Part shown: positions 55,886 to 64,000 of the stretch, piece after piece | How the letters are laid out: each line of letters opens with the position of its first letter | Numbering within the stretch: position 1 is the stretch's first letter | Assembly (NCBI GenBank): GCA_002335865.1 | Contig: DDCY01000033.1 | Coordinates: 20,164 to 84,163 of the forward strand | Source: Saprospiraceae bacterium UBA1994 | GTDB taxonomy: Bacteria; Bacteroidota; Bacteroidia; Chitinophagales; Saprospiraceae | Length of the DNA stretch: 64,000 nt | Direction of reading: 5' to 3' | Program-made: the position numbers and the translations under genes | Notes under the pieces: model-generated | What the model was told of the DNA's origin: nothing | Databases searched by the model: none | Seen by the model: the letters and a program-made list of their open reading frames with translations, nothing else

Positions 55886-56682
55886 ACTTTAAATTTTTGT
55901 AACTGTTTAGTAGTTTCTTTGAAGATCTCATAGAGTTCTTCATCGTATTTAGATGTCTCGTACTTTCGTTTATACTCATTATAGAGCTTAGCAGTTTCGA
56001 GAAAACGGTCTTCTTTTTTATCATAAATACTGTTATCCGCTTGAATGTAGGCTGACTTCACCATTAAAAAGCGCACTTCCTGTGCATTTTCAGACCCTGG
56101 AAAGTCTTTTAGCATGTTGCCAAAAGCTGATAATGCTGACTCATAATAGCCAGTAGTATAATATAACTTAGAGCCATAGTAGGCTTTGTCTTCTAGTTTT
56201 TCTCTCATCTCATCGATGAGATCATTGCACATTTGCACTCTATCACTTCGAGGAAAGGTATTAGTAAAATCTTGGAAGGCTTCTATAGCCTTGAGAGTAT
56301 ATGTCTGGTCTAGTTTATAATTAGGCGAGAGTCTGTAATTTGAAAATGCAGACATAAACCTTGCTTCCTCTTTCTTATCACTATTATAAAATGTCTTAGA
56401 AAATTGATCAAAATAGTGTGCTGCCAAGATGAACTGATCAACATTGTAATGAGTGTAAGCATACTTGTAATACAACTCTTCAGCTTGCTCCTTGCCTCTA
56501 TATAATGGTAGAACAATCTCAAATAATGATTGAGCTCTGTACCAATCTCCTTGATTGTAGTAGTCTAAACCAGAATTATAAACTAATTCAGGATTTTGAC
56601 TAGTTCGAACCGTCTCAAACTTAGACTTACAAGAAGTCATAAGTATCACAGCAAAAACTAAAATGATTAAAACTCTATTCAT
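55882..56682 (-). CDS. bamD: BamD-like outer-membrane assembly lipoprotein
   Basis: A 266-aa lipoprotein (lipobox LMTSC, Cys18) with about five TPR-like repeats: NPELVYNSGLDYYNQGDWYR near 30, EAIEAF-type helices near 130 (TLKAIEAFQDFTNTFPRSDR) and GYYESALSAFGNMLKDFPG near 178. It belongs to the BamD/YfiO family that helps insert beta-barrel proteins. First gene of the bamD-rpoZ-coaBC-DUF4835 set. Confidence 0.9.
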   Translation of the reverse strand: MNRVLIILVFAVILMTSCKSKFETVRTSQNPELVYNSGLDYYNQGDWYRAQSLFEIVLPLYRGKEQAEELYYKYAYTHYNVDQFILAAHYFDQFSKTFYNSDKKEEARFMSAFSNYRLSPNYKLDQTYTLKAIEAFQDFTNTFPRSDRVQMCNDLIDEMREKLEDKAYYGSKLYYTTGYYESALSAFGNMLKDFPGSENAQEVRFLMVKSAYIQADNSIYDKKEDRFLETAKLYNEYKRKYETSKYDEELYEIFKETTKQLQKFKV

Positions 56683-56942
56683 CCTTTTATATCTTATTGA
56701 TGATCAATGGATTAGCCCTTATTCCCATCAAGCCTGCAAAATTACAACATTTTTATGAATAATGGTTGTGATAATTAACGAATCTTATGTTCTGTCTATC
56801 AATCACTTACCTTTCAAGACTAAACGAAAATGAGCTAGAGTATGTCTGTTAAGGTGAGGTTAATTATATAGTCTATGTATTCTTTACATACCAATAATCT
56901 TACAATAGAACCAATATATTGCTTACGAAATAATTAAAGGAT

Positions 56943-57224
56943 ATGAAACATATACTTTCACTGAGCATTCTTACCTTTTTATTGGCAAGCTGCCAACCCA
57001 AAAATCTACCTACCTTTTTAATTTTTTTTGCAGACTATAAAGAAGTAAAGATTTCACATATGACCACTGAAGATCAGTTAGCCAAAATCAAGTCTAAACT
57101 TAAAGATGTAAGCAACATAAATTTTGATTATAGACAAACATTAATTCTTAGTAGATGGTCATGTACCGACAATGCAAATAATGGCTCAAATGCCAGATTT
57201 AATAAGAGGGACAGCTTATACTGA
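56943..57224 (+). CDS. Small putative lipoprotein
   Basis: A 93-aa ORF with a signal and lipobox LLASC (Cys17). The region HMTTEDQLAKIKSKLKD followed by NINFDY resembles a motif in Bacteroidota BlaR1/M56-type and related surface proteins that reads TTxExLxxIKxxLK..GIxFxY. The C-terminus, rich in Asn and Ser, looks atypical, so the gene may be truncated or frame-shifted near residue 75. No neighbour clarifies its role. Confidence 0.5.
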   Translation: MKHILSLSILTFLLASCQPKNLPTFLIFFADYKEVKISHMTTEDQLAKIKSKLKDVSNINFDYRQTLILSRWSCTDNANNGSNARFNKRDSLY

Positions 57225-57518
57225 TCTAATTACGCTACAGTTCAACTATTTTGTGTTTGTGCATAACCATGGAAGTAGTCAAAGTACAACAATTAGAGCA
57301 ATGAACTAAACAAGAAATTTCAAAAGTTTCAAAATCCCATCCTAATCTTGGCTCATCCCATAAATCTAGCACAGAACAACCATGTTCTAACTATAGAAAG
57401 TTGGGCTTTATTTATTGATGAGTAATGATTGATTTCTCAGTGAACGTTTATGATAAAGCTCACCTTACTAGATAAATAACTTTGTAACCATCACGATCGT
57501 TTTGTTTAGCGTTTACTT

Positions 57519-58172
57519 TCACAGCTTCATCTCTGGAACATCTCCATCAATAATCAGCCTTCCTTCTGTAGCTGCTTGTATCTCTTCTAATGAGACGCCA
57601 GGTGCTCGTTCTAGTAGCTCGAATCCATTAGGAGTAATATCTAATACCGCCATATTGGTAACGACTTTCTTGACACACTTCACACCTGTAAGCGGTAATG
57701 AGCACTGACGCAATAACTTAGATTGACCTTTACGGTTTGTGTGACTCATAGCCACTATGATATTATCAGCTGATGCTACTAAATCCATAGCACCACCCAT
57801 ACCTTTCACCATCTTACCTGGAATCTTCCAGTTGGCGATATCACCACTATCTGACACTTCCATAGCACCAAGGACAGTAAGCTGAACATGCTGTCCTCTG
57901 ATCATCGCAAAACTCATACTCGAATCGAATATACTTCCACCTTTCATCATAGTCACAGTCTGCTTGCCAGCATTGATAAGATCTGCATCTTCCTCTCCCT
58001 CAAATGGAAATGGGCCCATTCCTAATAGTCCATTCTCCGATTGAAACTCTACATCAATTCCTTCTGGGATATAATTAGCGACTAGCGTAGGAATACCGAT
58101 TCCGAGATTGACATACCACCCGTTTTGTAGTTCCTGTGCGATTCGTTGAGCGATTTGATTTCTATCTAACAT
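57519..58172 (-). CDS. scoB: 3-oxoacid CoA-transferase subunit B
   Basis: Subunit of succinyl-CoA:3-ketoacid CoA transferase. Start placed at ATG 58172 (MLDRNQIAQRIAQELQNG), giving 217 aa; the ORF upstream to 58205 adds 11 unrelated residues. It has YVNLGIGIPTLVANYI and the catalytic Glu region VEFQSENGLLGMGPFP near 45, then DLVASADNIIVAMSHTNRKG. Paired with subunit A at 58248. It converts acetoacetate-type acids to CoA esters, or AtoDA-like. Confidence 0.92.
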   Translation of the reverse strand: MLDRNQIAQRIAQELQNGWYVNLGIGIPTLVANYIPEGIDVEFQSENGLLGMGPFPFEGEEDADLINAGKQTVTMMKGGSIFDSSMSFAMIRGQHVQLTVLGAMEVSDSGDIANWKIPGKMVKGMGGAMDLVASADNIIVAMSHTNRKGQSKLLRQCSLPLTGVKCVKKVVTNMAVLDITPNGFELLERAPGVSLEEIQAATEGRLIIDGDVPEMKL

Positions 58173-58247
58173 TCGAGTGTACGATTTTACGATTATTGAG
58201 AGCAATTACGATTTGGCTTAAGCTCGCCTATGATTTGAAATTTACAA

Positions 58248-58946
58248 CTACGCCTTTGGCCTAGTTGTTCGTTGTTCGATACGTTTTTCATAGCCTGTGC
58301 CTTGAAAGATACGCTGAACGAATACTCCAGGAATATGGATGAAATTAGGATCCAACCCTCCAGGCTCTACAAGTTCTTCTACTTCTACAACTGTAATTTT
58401 TCCGGCCATAGCCATGACAGGATTGAAGTTACGAGCAGTTCCTTTAAAAATAATATTTCCGTAACGATCACCTTTCCATGCCTTTACTAAAGCATAATCA
58501 GCCTGTAGTGCTGACTCTAGTATATAAGGTTTACCATCGAAATATCTTACTTCTTTTCCGTTAGCTACTTCTGTACCATATCCTGCAGGTGTGAAAAAAG
58601 CCGGAATTCCAGCTCCGCCTGCTCTACATCTCTCAGCTAAAGAACCTTGTGGGATTAGATCTACTTCCAAATCTCCAGAAAGCATCTGGCGTTCAAATTC
58701 GTCGTTTTCTCCTACATAACTAGAGATCATCTTCTTTACTTGGGTCCGCTGAAGCATCAATCCAATACCGAAATCATCTACACCTGCATTATTAGATATA
58801 CAAGTCAAATCTTTCACTCCAGTATCTACAAGTGCTGATATACAATTTTCAGGGATGCCGCAGAGTCCAAATCCGCCCAACATTAGAGTCATTCCGTCTT
58901 TGATGCCTTCGATACCTTCTTTAGCATCTTTTACTAGTTTATTCAT
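58248..58946 (-). CDS. scoA: 3-oxoacid CoA-transferase subunit A
   Basis: Partner subunit. Start placed at ATG 58946 (MNKLVKDAKEGIEGIKDGMT), giving 232 aa; a longer ORF to 58997 adds 17 residues. It has LMLGGFGLCGIPENCISALV near 21, LTCISNNAGVDDFGIGLML and AGGAGIPAFFTPAGYGTEVA. Ends AYEKRIEQRTTR-like. Subunit B follows 75 bases on in the same direction. Specificity (SCOT, AtoDA, or ScoAB) is not resolved by sequence alone. Confidence 0.92.
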   Translation of the reverse strand: MNKLVKDAKEGIEGIKDGMTLMLGGFGLCGIPENCISALVDTGVKDLTCISNNAGVDDFGIGLMLQRTQVKKMISSYVGENDEFERQMLSGDLEVDLIPQGSLAERCRAGGAGIPAFFTPAGYGTEVANGKEVRYFDGKPYILESALQADYALVKAWKGDRYGNIIFKGTARNFNPVMAMAGKITVVEVEELVEPGGLDPNFIHIPGVFVQRIFQGTGYEKRIEQRTTRPKA

Positions 58947-59152
58947 TGGTAGTAATTCTAAGATAAAGATAGACAATTTAAGAACAAGGAATTTCAATAC
59001 TAAAGAAATTCATTCGCTTAGCTTACGCTTTCTATTTCTTTGATATGATCTCCCAACTTATTGAAATACCCTCCGAAAGTTTCTTTTTTTCTCTTCTCAT
59101 TTACAAAGCTTAAGAATAGAACATACACAAAGATCCTTGACAACAGCGGAGT

Positions 59153-59275
59153 TTAAATCATAAAAGCTCTGTACGTAGAATCGCTAATTGCAAAAGCTAT
59201 AAGAAGTGACCCTATGATAAACACAATAGGTAAAGCATGATAACCAATGATATTTAATAAAAATTCAAAATACAT
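59153..59275 (-). CDS. Possible 40-aa single-span membrane peptide
   Basis: ATG 59275 opens 40 codons to TAA. It reads MYFEFLLNIIGYHALP, then one hydrophobic helix VFIIGSLLIAFAI and the tail SDSTYRAFMI. It lies downstream of dnaE on the same strand, beyond the hairpin at 59301. The composition suits a small membrane protein, but there is no family support. Confidence 0.35.
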   Translation of the reverse strand: MYFEFLLNIIGYHALPIVFIIGSLLIAFAISDSTYRAFMI

Positions 59276-59300
59276 TTTCAAACACTTAATTATCAATTAG

Positions 59301-59338
59301 TAGAACCGATAAATAAATTATTTTATTTATCGGTTCTA
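59301..59338 (-). terminator. 17-bp perfect inverted repeat after dnaE (probable terminator)
   Basis: TAGAACCGATAAATAAA (59301-59317) and TTTATTTATCGGTTCTA (59322-59338) are exact reverse complements with a TTAT loop. Located 100 bases past the dnaE stop; no T run follows, so the stem itself would have to act. Confidence 0.5.
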
Positions 59339-59441
59339 TATCTGTAGAGCTAAGAATTCAGGACAAGAGATAAAATTAAATACCGCGAAAAACACTTCTA
59401 TTAATATATCATTATTACCAATTTCGGCATTAGCCTAAGCC

Positions 59442-62400
59442 CTAATTCAATTTAAACTGAATTCCCATCTCTTCCAAAGCGGTTACAAATTCAAAAGAGG
59501 CATTAATCATCTTGTTTCCTGATTTCACATCGATAGAAATCTGATGCTCCATATCCAATATTCTCATCTTTAGTTTATGCGACCCTTCGTTTTCTTCACA
59601 AAGACCATCTAGTTGTTCAATAAATTGTTCATTAATTCGATCCAATGGAACTTTGATAGTAATAGACTTCGTCATCTGTTTTCCGACGGTATCTAGCATT
59701 TTAATCTTGCTCACTTTGAACATATATCTATCTCCCCAACCCTTCTTATTCGCGCCTTCGAGATAGATTATATTTCCTTTGAATAACAATGACTTCCATT
59801 CTTCGTAATGCTCATTATATAATGCTAGTTCTAATTCGCCACGATAATCTTGCAAGGTAAATCTACCATAGGCGGTTCCTCTTTGCGACACACCATGTTG
59901 TGCTGATGTGACTATTCCTGCTACTTTTACGAGCAAATCTTTACTCATCTCTGCTTGCTCAAGAGTGTGCTGGACGAAATATTTAAATTCTAACTTGAAA
60001 TCATCTAAAGGATGACCTGAGATATAGATTCCAGTAACTTCTTTTTCTTTATCTAGTTTATCTATATTAGTCCAAGGCAAAACCTCAGGAATCTGTGGCT
60101 GATCGATCAATGCTTCATCTGTCTCTCCGAAAAGAGAAACAGCATTAGACTCTTTCATAGTTTGATAAGCATTGCCATATCTCACTAGCTCCTCTAAGAG
60201 TGTGGAAAACTTACGAGTCGCTCCAAAATATTGTTCTCTAGTCACTTCAGTAAAACTATCAAGTGCCCCACCTAGAACTAGGCTTTCTAGACATCGTTTA
60301 TTTACTGCTTTGAAATTTAACTTATGAGCCATGTCAAAGAGATTTTCAAAATTCCCATCTTCTTTTCTCGCACGTATAATCTCATTTACTGGACCTTCTC
60401 CCACTCCTTTTAGTGCAGATAATCCAAAGCGAATCTCATCTTTTTCGTTTACATTAAATTTCATTACCGACTCATTGATATCTGGACCCAATACTGTAAT
60501 TCCCATCCTCTTACATTCTCTTAAGAAGAAATTTATTTTACTAATATCGGTCTTATTATGATTTAACACAGATGCCATATATTCGGATGGATAGTGTGCC
60601 TTGAGATAAGCCGTCTGAAATGCTATAAAAGCATAACACGTCGAGTGGGATTTATTGAAAGCGTAAGAAGCAAAGGCTTCCCAATCCGACCATACTTTCT
60701 TACATATTTCCTTGTCATGGCCATTTTTTTCACAGCCTTCCATGAACTTAGGAAACATCTCATCAATGAGTTTTTTCTTCTTCTTTCCCATTGCCTTACG
60801 TAACATATCCGCCTCACCCTTAGTGAAATTGGCTAACTTTTGAGAGAGTAACATTACTTGCTCCTGATAGACCGTGATTCCATATGTCTCAGACAGATAC
60901 TCTTCCATATCTGAAAGATCGTATTTGATCTCTTGCACACCATGCTTACGTGCTACGAAATCAGGAATATACTGCATTGGACCCGGACGATACAATGCGT
61001 TCATCGCAATCAAATCTTCAAAAGCTGTTGGCTTTAAATCCTTGAGGTGCTTCTGCATTCCAGATGATTCATACTGGAAAATACCTACCGTCTCACCACG
61101 CTGAAACAACTCGTATGTCAACTTATCTTCCAATGGAAATTCATCTGAAATAAGATCAATACCCTTACTATCTTTAACGTTGATAACAGCATCTTTAATA
61201 ATAGTCAAAGTTTTAAGGCCCAAGAAATCCATCTTAAGTAATCCTGCATCTTCCGCAACTGAATTATCAAACTGCGACACTAACATATCTGAATCCTTAG
61301 CAACAGTTACCGGCACATAATTCGTAATATCGTCTGGTGTTATGATAACTCCACAGGCGTGTATTCCTGTATTTCTCACTGACCCTTCAAGTTTCTTTGC
61401 CATCTGGATCATCTCACCTATCTTATTCTCTTGCTCAGATAGAACACGGAACTTTGCAGCTTTCTCGACATCATCACCATTTAATTTGTCTTTAAGTTTT
61501 TTAGCTACACCCCCAACGGCTAATACATCTTTTAACGATGCACCCAATTGTTCTGGAAAAGATTTAGTGACGTCATTTACTTCATTCAATGGCACTTGCA
61601 TTACCCTACCGACATCTTTTATCGAACTCTTTGCTGCCATTGTACCATATGTAATAATTTGAGCAACTTGATTTCGACCATATTTTTCGATTACGTAGTC
61701 GATCACTTTTGAACGTCCTTCATCATCAAAATCAATATCAATATCAGGAAGTGAAATTCTTTCTGGATTAAGAAATCTCTCAAACAGAAGATCATATTTA
61801 ATCGGATCTATATTGGTAATACCTAGACAATAAGCTACTGCAGATCCTGCTGCTGAACCTCTACCAGGACCTACACTCACTCCCAGCTCACGTGCAACAG
61901 TGGTAAAATCTTGTACAATCAAAAAGTATCCAGGATACCCTGAAGCATTGATAACGGACAATTCAAAATCAAGTCGTTCCGATATGATTGGTGTGATCGT
62001 ATCATACTTTCTATTCGCTCCAACATAGGTAATATGGCGAAGAAAAGACTCTTGAGAATCAAAGCCCTTTGGCAAAGGAAATGCAGGTAACAACACATCT
62101 CTACTCAATGTCAACTTGTCTATCTTACTGGCGATTTCCATCGTATTATCGATAGCTTGAGGTACATCACCAAAGATATAGTTCATCTCATCTTGAGTTT
62201 TGAAATAAAAATCTGATGATGCAAATTTGAAGCGATTTTGATCCTCCACAAATGAACCGGTATTAACACATAACAATAGATCATGTGGTTGATTATCTTC
62301 TTCTTCTACATAGTGAACATCGTTCGTCGCAATTATTTTGATATTATGCTTCTTAGCAAAACCTATTAATATCTGATTGATATCTTCTTGACTGTATTTA

Positions 62401-62996
62401 GATATTGCCTTGTTACCATTTCTATCTCTATAGTCCAACTTCTCCAGACCACTGTGACGTTGGAGTTCTACGTAGTAATCCTCTCCGAAGAGATTTAACC
62501 ACCATTTCAGTTTTTCTTCTGCCTCTTCTAATAAACCATGCATAATTGCCTGAGGTACTTCAGCACCTAAGCAACAACTCGTGGCAATAATACCTTCATG
62601 GTACTGCTCTATTAGTTCTTTATCTATTCGAGGAAACTTTCCATACTGACCATCTATATATCCTAAGGAACATAACTTACAAAGGTTTTGATAACCTTTA
62701 GCATTTTTTGCTAACATCAATTGATGATACCTGATATCCCGCTGTCCCTTAGCTTTTTCAAATTTTCGCTTGTGTCTATCCTCTACCATATAGAATTCAC
62801 ATCCCACAATAGGAAGAATATCTCTCTTATTGGCTTCAGCCACAAACTTGTATGCACCAAACATATTTCCATGATCAGTAAGAGCCACTGCAGTCTGTCC
62901 ATCTGCCATAGCCTTGTCCATCATAACACCTATCTCAGATGCACCATCAAGAAGAGAGTATTGAGTATGACAGTGTAAATGGGCAAATTTTGGCAT
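59442..62996 (-). CDS. dnaE: DNA polymerase III alpha subunit
   Basis: Replicative polymerase catalytic subunit. The 1184-aa chain has the N-terminal PHP domain (FAHLHCHTQYSLLDGASEI, with the metal-binding His intact), VSVGPGRGSAAGSAVAYCLG, palm motif SLPDIDIDFDDEGRSKVID near 420-440 with catalytic Asp pairs, GIHACGVII, and C-terminal HhH and OB-fold regions ending near LEEMGIQFKLN. Its size is typical of DnaE. dnaX and priA also lie in this window, but not in one operon. Confidence 0.96.
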   Translation of the reverse strand: MPKFAHLHCHTQYSLLDGASEIGVMMDKAMADGQTAVALTDHGNMFGAYKFVAEANKRDILPIVGCEFYMVEDRHKRKFEKAKGQRDIRYHQLMLAKNAKGYQNLCKLCSLGYIDGQYGKFPRIDKELIEQYHEGIIATSCCLGAEVPQAIMHGLLEEAEEKLKWWLNLFGEDYYVELQRHSGLEKLDYRDRNGNKAISKYSQEDINQILIGFAKKHNIKIIATNDVHYVEEEDNQPHDLLLCVNTGSFVEDQNRFKFASSDFYFKTQDEMNYIFGDVPQAIDNTMEIASKIDKLTLSRDVLLPAFPLPKGFDSQESFLRHITYVGANRKYDTITPIISERLDFELSVINASGYPGYFLIVQDFTTVARELGVSVGPGRGSAAGSAVAYCLGITNIDPIKYDLLFERFLNPERISLPDIDIDFDDEGRSKVIDYVIEKYGRNQVAQIITYGTMAAKSSIKDVGRVMQVPLNEVNDVTKSFPEQLGASLKDVLAVGGVAKKLKDKLNGDDVEKAAKFRVLSEQENKIGEMIQMAKKLEGSVRNTGIHACGVIITPDDITNYVPVTVAKDSDMLVSQFDNSVAEDAGLLKMDFLGLKTLTIIKDAVINVKDSKGIDLISDEFPLEDKLTYELFQRGETVGIFQYESSGMQKHLKDLKPTAFEDLIAMNALYRPGPMQYIPDFVARKHGVQEIKYDLSDMEEYLSETYGITVYQEQVMLLSQKLANFTKGEADMLRKAMGKKKKKLIDEMFPKFMEGCEKNGHDKEICKKVWSDWEAFASYAFNKSHSTCYAFIAFQTAYLKAHYPSEYMASVLNHNKTDISKINFFLRECKRMGITVLGPDINESVMKFNVNEKDEIRFGLSALKGVGEGPVNEIIRARKEDGNFENLFDMAHKLNFKAVNKRCLESLVLGGALDSFTEVTREQYFGATRKFSTLLEELVRYGNAYQTMKESNAVSLFGETDEALIDQPQIPEVLPWTNIDKLDKEKEVTGIYISGHPLDDFKLEFKYFVQHTLEQAEMSKDLLVKVAGIVTSAQHGVSQRGTAYGRFTLQDYRGELELALYNEHYEEWKSLLFKGNIIYLEGANKKGWGDRYMFKVSKIKMLDTVGKQMTKSITIKVPLDRINEQFIEQLDGLCEENEGSHKLKMRILDMEHQISIDVKSGNKMINASFEFVTALEEMGIQFKLN

Positions 62997-63096
62997 AGGT
63001 TGTCTTTATATGCAGAAAAGTAGTACGTGGACAAATATAGAAAATTAGTTGACGAGTATACACTGTGAATAATATGGAATTATGTCATAAGCCTAA

Positions 63097-63237
63097 TACA
63101 CTAAAAATCGTCTTGAGAGAGCTACTACTGCCTATACAGGCTTTTTGCATTGGATTGGATATGAGTTCCTAAATCCTAAAAGTGTGGATACCGAATTCAA
63201 AGTAAGTAAACAAAATCATTTCAAAGATAATAACTAA
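63097..63237 (+). pseudogene. C-terminal coding relic
   Basis: 46 open codons with no start. They read ERATTAYTGFLHWIGYEFLN, then PKSVDTEFKVSKQ, ending at TAA 63235. They have protein-like composition but no family was recognised. Possibly the end of a lost gene. Confidence 0.25.
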
Positions 63238-63458
63238 ATGCTCAATATAATTGTTTTGAAATATTCCAACTTCAGAAAATATCGGATATTCTAGAAATGA
63301 ATTAATACAATAAATTAGCTCGTTTAAATATCATCTCCATTATTCCTAGTTTCTCGGAACGATAAAATATCGTTTTGTTATTTCCGTTTTCTATAAAGAG
63401 TTTTTAACTATTTATTCTTATATGTAGTATTTAGGACTGGAGGAGTATAAATAAAATA

Positions 63459-63486
63459 AGCCCAAGATTGCTGTCAATCCTGGGCT
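63459..63486 (-). terminator. Strong hairpin, minus-strand terminator
   Basis: AGCCCAAGATTG and CAATCCTGGGCT form a 12-bp stem with one mismatch around CTGT. On the minus strand TTATTTTATTTAT follows. It would end a minus-strand transcript coming from the right, but no gene is visible there before the window edge. Confidence 0.65.
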
Positions 63487-64000
63487 CTTTCGACTAAGGT
63501 CTCAAAATAAGAAAACTACATCTTAAAGAGGTTTGATTTCGAGGTCAACCTCTATTTATTTTTATTAGCTTAATTCTAATAGTAAGTCTAAAATCATGCC
63601 ATAATTATTTGCCTCCTGTTCTCGAATACAAATAAATGTACCTATTTAAACTTAAATACAAATCTACACTATATACAGTTATAACCAAGCATATATCATA
63701 AAAAACGGCATTATTCTCTAAAAGTTTCATACATATGTGAAAAAATTGAATAAACGCAGAAAATATCTATAATACTCTATCTATCAATACATTGAATTTG
63801 TGTTTGTACTCAAAATTGAATAAAGGATAAATAATATTTGGTAAAAATTCAAAGTTGATAGTCACAATGTGTTAATATGTAAGCCATGCTTATAATTGTA
63901 TTGTCTGAAAAGTAGCCTAGAAATAACAAACTAAAAAATCTAATTTCTGATAGAATTTAATTTCTATTACGAAATCACAATAATACATAAAAATCCCAGT

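Larger units (their letters stand above)
58947..59441. other. Spacer scoA/dnaE
   Basis: 495 bases with a possible 40-codon membrane ORF (59153-59275) and a 17-bp inverted repeat (59301-59338). Nothing else is recognisable. Confidence 0.45.
62997..64000. other. Terminal kilobase without a clear gene
   Basis: AT-rich. Contains the probable dnaE promoter (-7 box TATATTTG, 63039-63032 on the minus strand), a 46-codon plus-strand open stretch without a start (63097-63234), a terminator (63459-63486) and short mini-ORFs. No gene, tRNA or repeat array is convincing. Confidence 0.45.

Noticed and set aside
1..64000. tRNA, rRNA, CRISPR arrays, insertion sequences
   Set aside because: No T-arm-like GTTCRAAYCC context with a matching cloverleaf, no repeat-spacer array, and no transposase motif was seen by eye. 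A tRNAscan/Infernal run would be decisive.

Overview
The window is AT-rich DNA from a chromosome of the phylum Bacteroidota. The evidence is the long fused PurL, a class II HMG-CoA reductase beside a type II IPP isomerase, Bacteroidota-specific families (DUF4292, DUF4835, a BamD-like lipoprotein), a bactofilin-AtpZ leader cluster, and promoter boxes of the TTTG / TAnnTTTG type. A Saprospiria-like or other environmental member seems likely, but that is inference. I see no rRNA, tRNA, CRISPR array, prophage, insertion sequence or defence island. It is mostly core chromosome.

Layout. 0-12 kb: the 5' part of a large BNR-repeat lipoprotein gene (runs off the left edge), purL, sucA, and a PhoD-like / DUF3820 / YfcC operon. 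12-13 kb: a gene-free stretch with decayed coding sequence. 13-21 kb: a BioD-like/DRTGG ATPase, a Crp/Fnr regulator, a TPR protein, an outer-membrane protein plus coaX with a tiny upstream membrane ORF, and purH. 21-29 kb: kynureninase, glycyl-tRNA synthetase, HMG-CoA reductase and IPP isomerase, a TPR protein, a second Crp/Fnr regulator. 29-36.5 kb: dnaX, nadE, a small hypothetical gene, a frameshifted small gene, an M29 aminopeptidase and a GHMP kinase lacking a normal start codon. 36.5-48 kb: an enoyl-CoA hydratase, paaZ, lspA, a DinB-like protein, hflX, an EnvC-like/DUF4292/TPR operon, pyk and acpP. 48-57 kb: priA, bactofilin-atpZ-hypothetical, purN, and the bamD-rpoZ-coaBC-DUF4835 cluster. 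57-63 kb: a two-subunit 3-oxoacid CoA-transferase and dnaE. The last kilobase has no convincing gene but holds a terminator.

Genes work together in scattered sets: purine synthesis (purL, purH, purN), replication (dnaX, priA, dnaE), the mevalonate route (HMG-CoA reductase, IPP isomerase, GHMP kinase), CoA synthesis (coaX, coaBC), NAD-related steps (kynU, nadE), and the envelope (lspA, bamD, EnvC-like, lipoproteins).

No undescribed multi-gene system was found. The best leads are small. They are an A9 run in dnaX where both alternate frames stop almost at once (a possible gamma/tau switch), a GHMP kinase whose conserved N-terminus precedes any ATG/GTG/TTG, a small gene split at a perfect A7 slippery site directly before a stop, a 28-codon relic of a PpiD-like N-terminus fused tightly to coaX, a hairpin against the coaBC start, and several long AT-rich palindromes (pyk/acpP, priA, dnaE).
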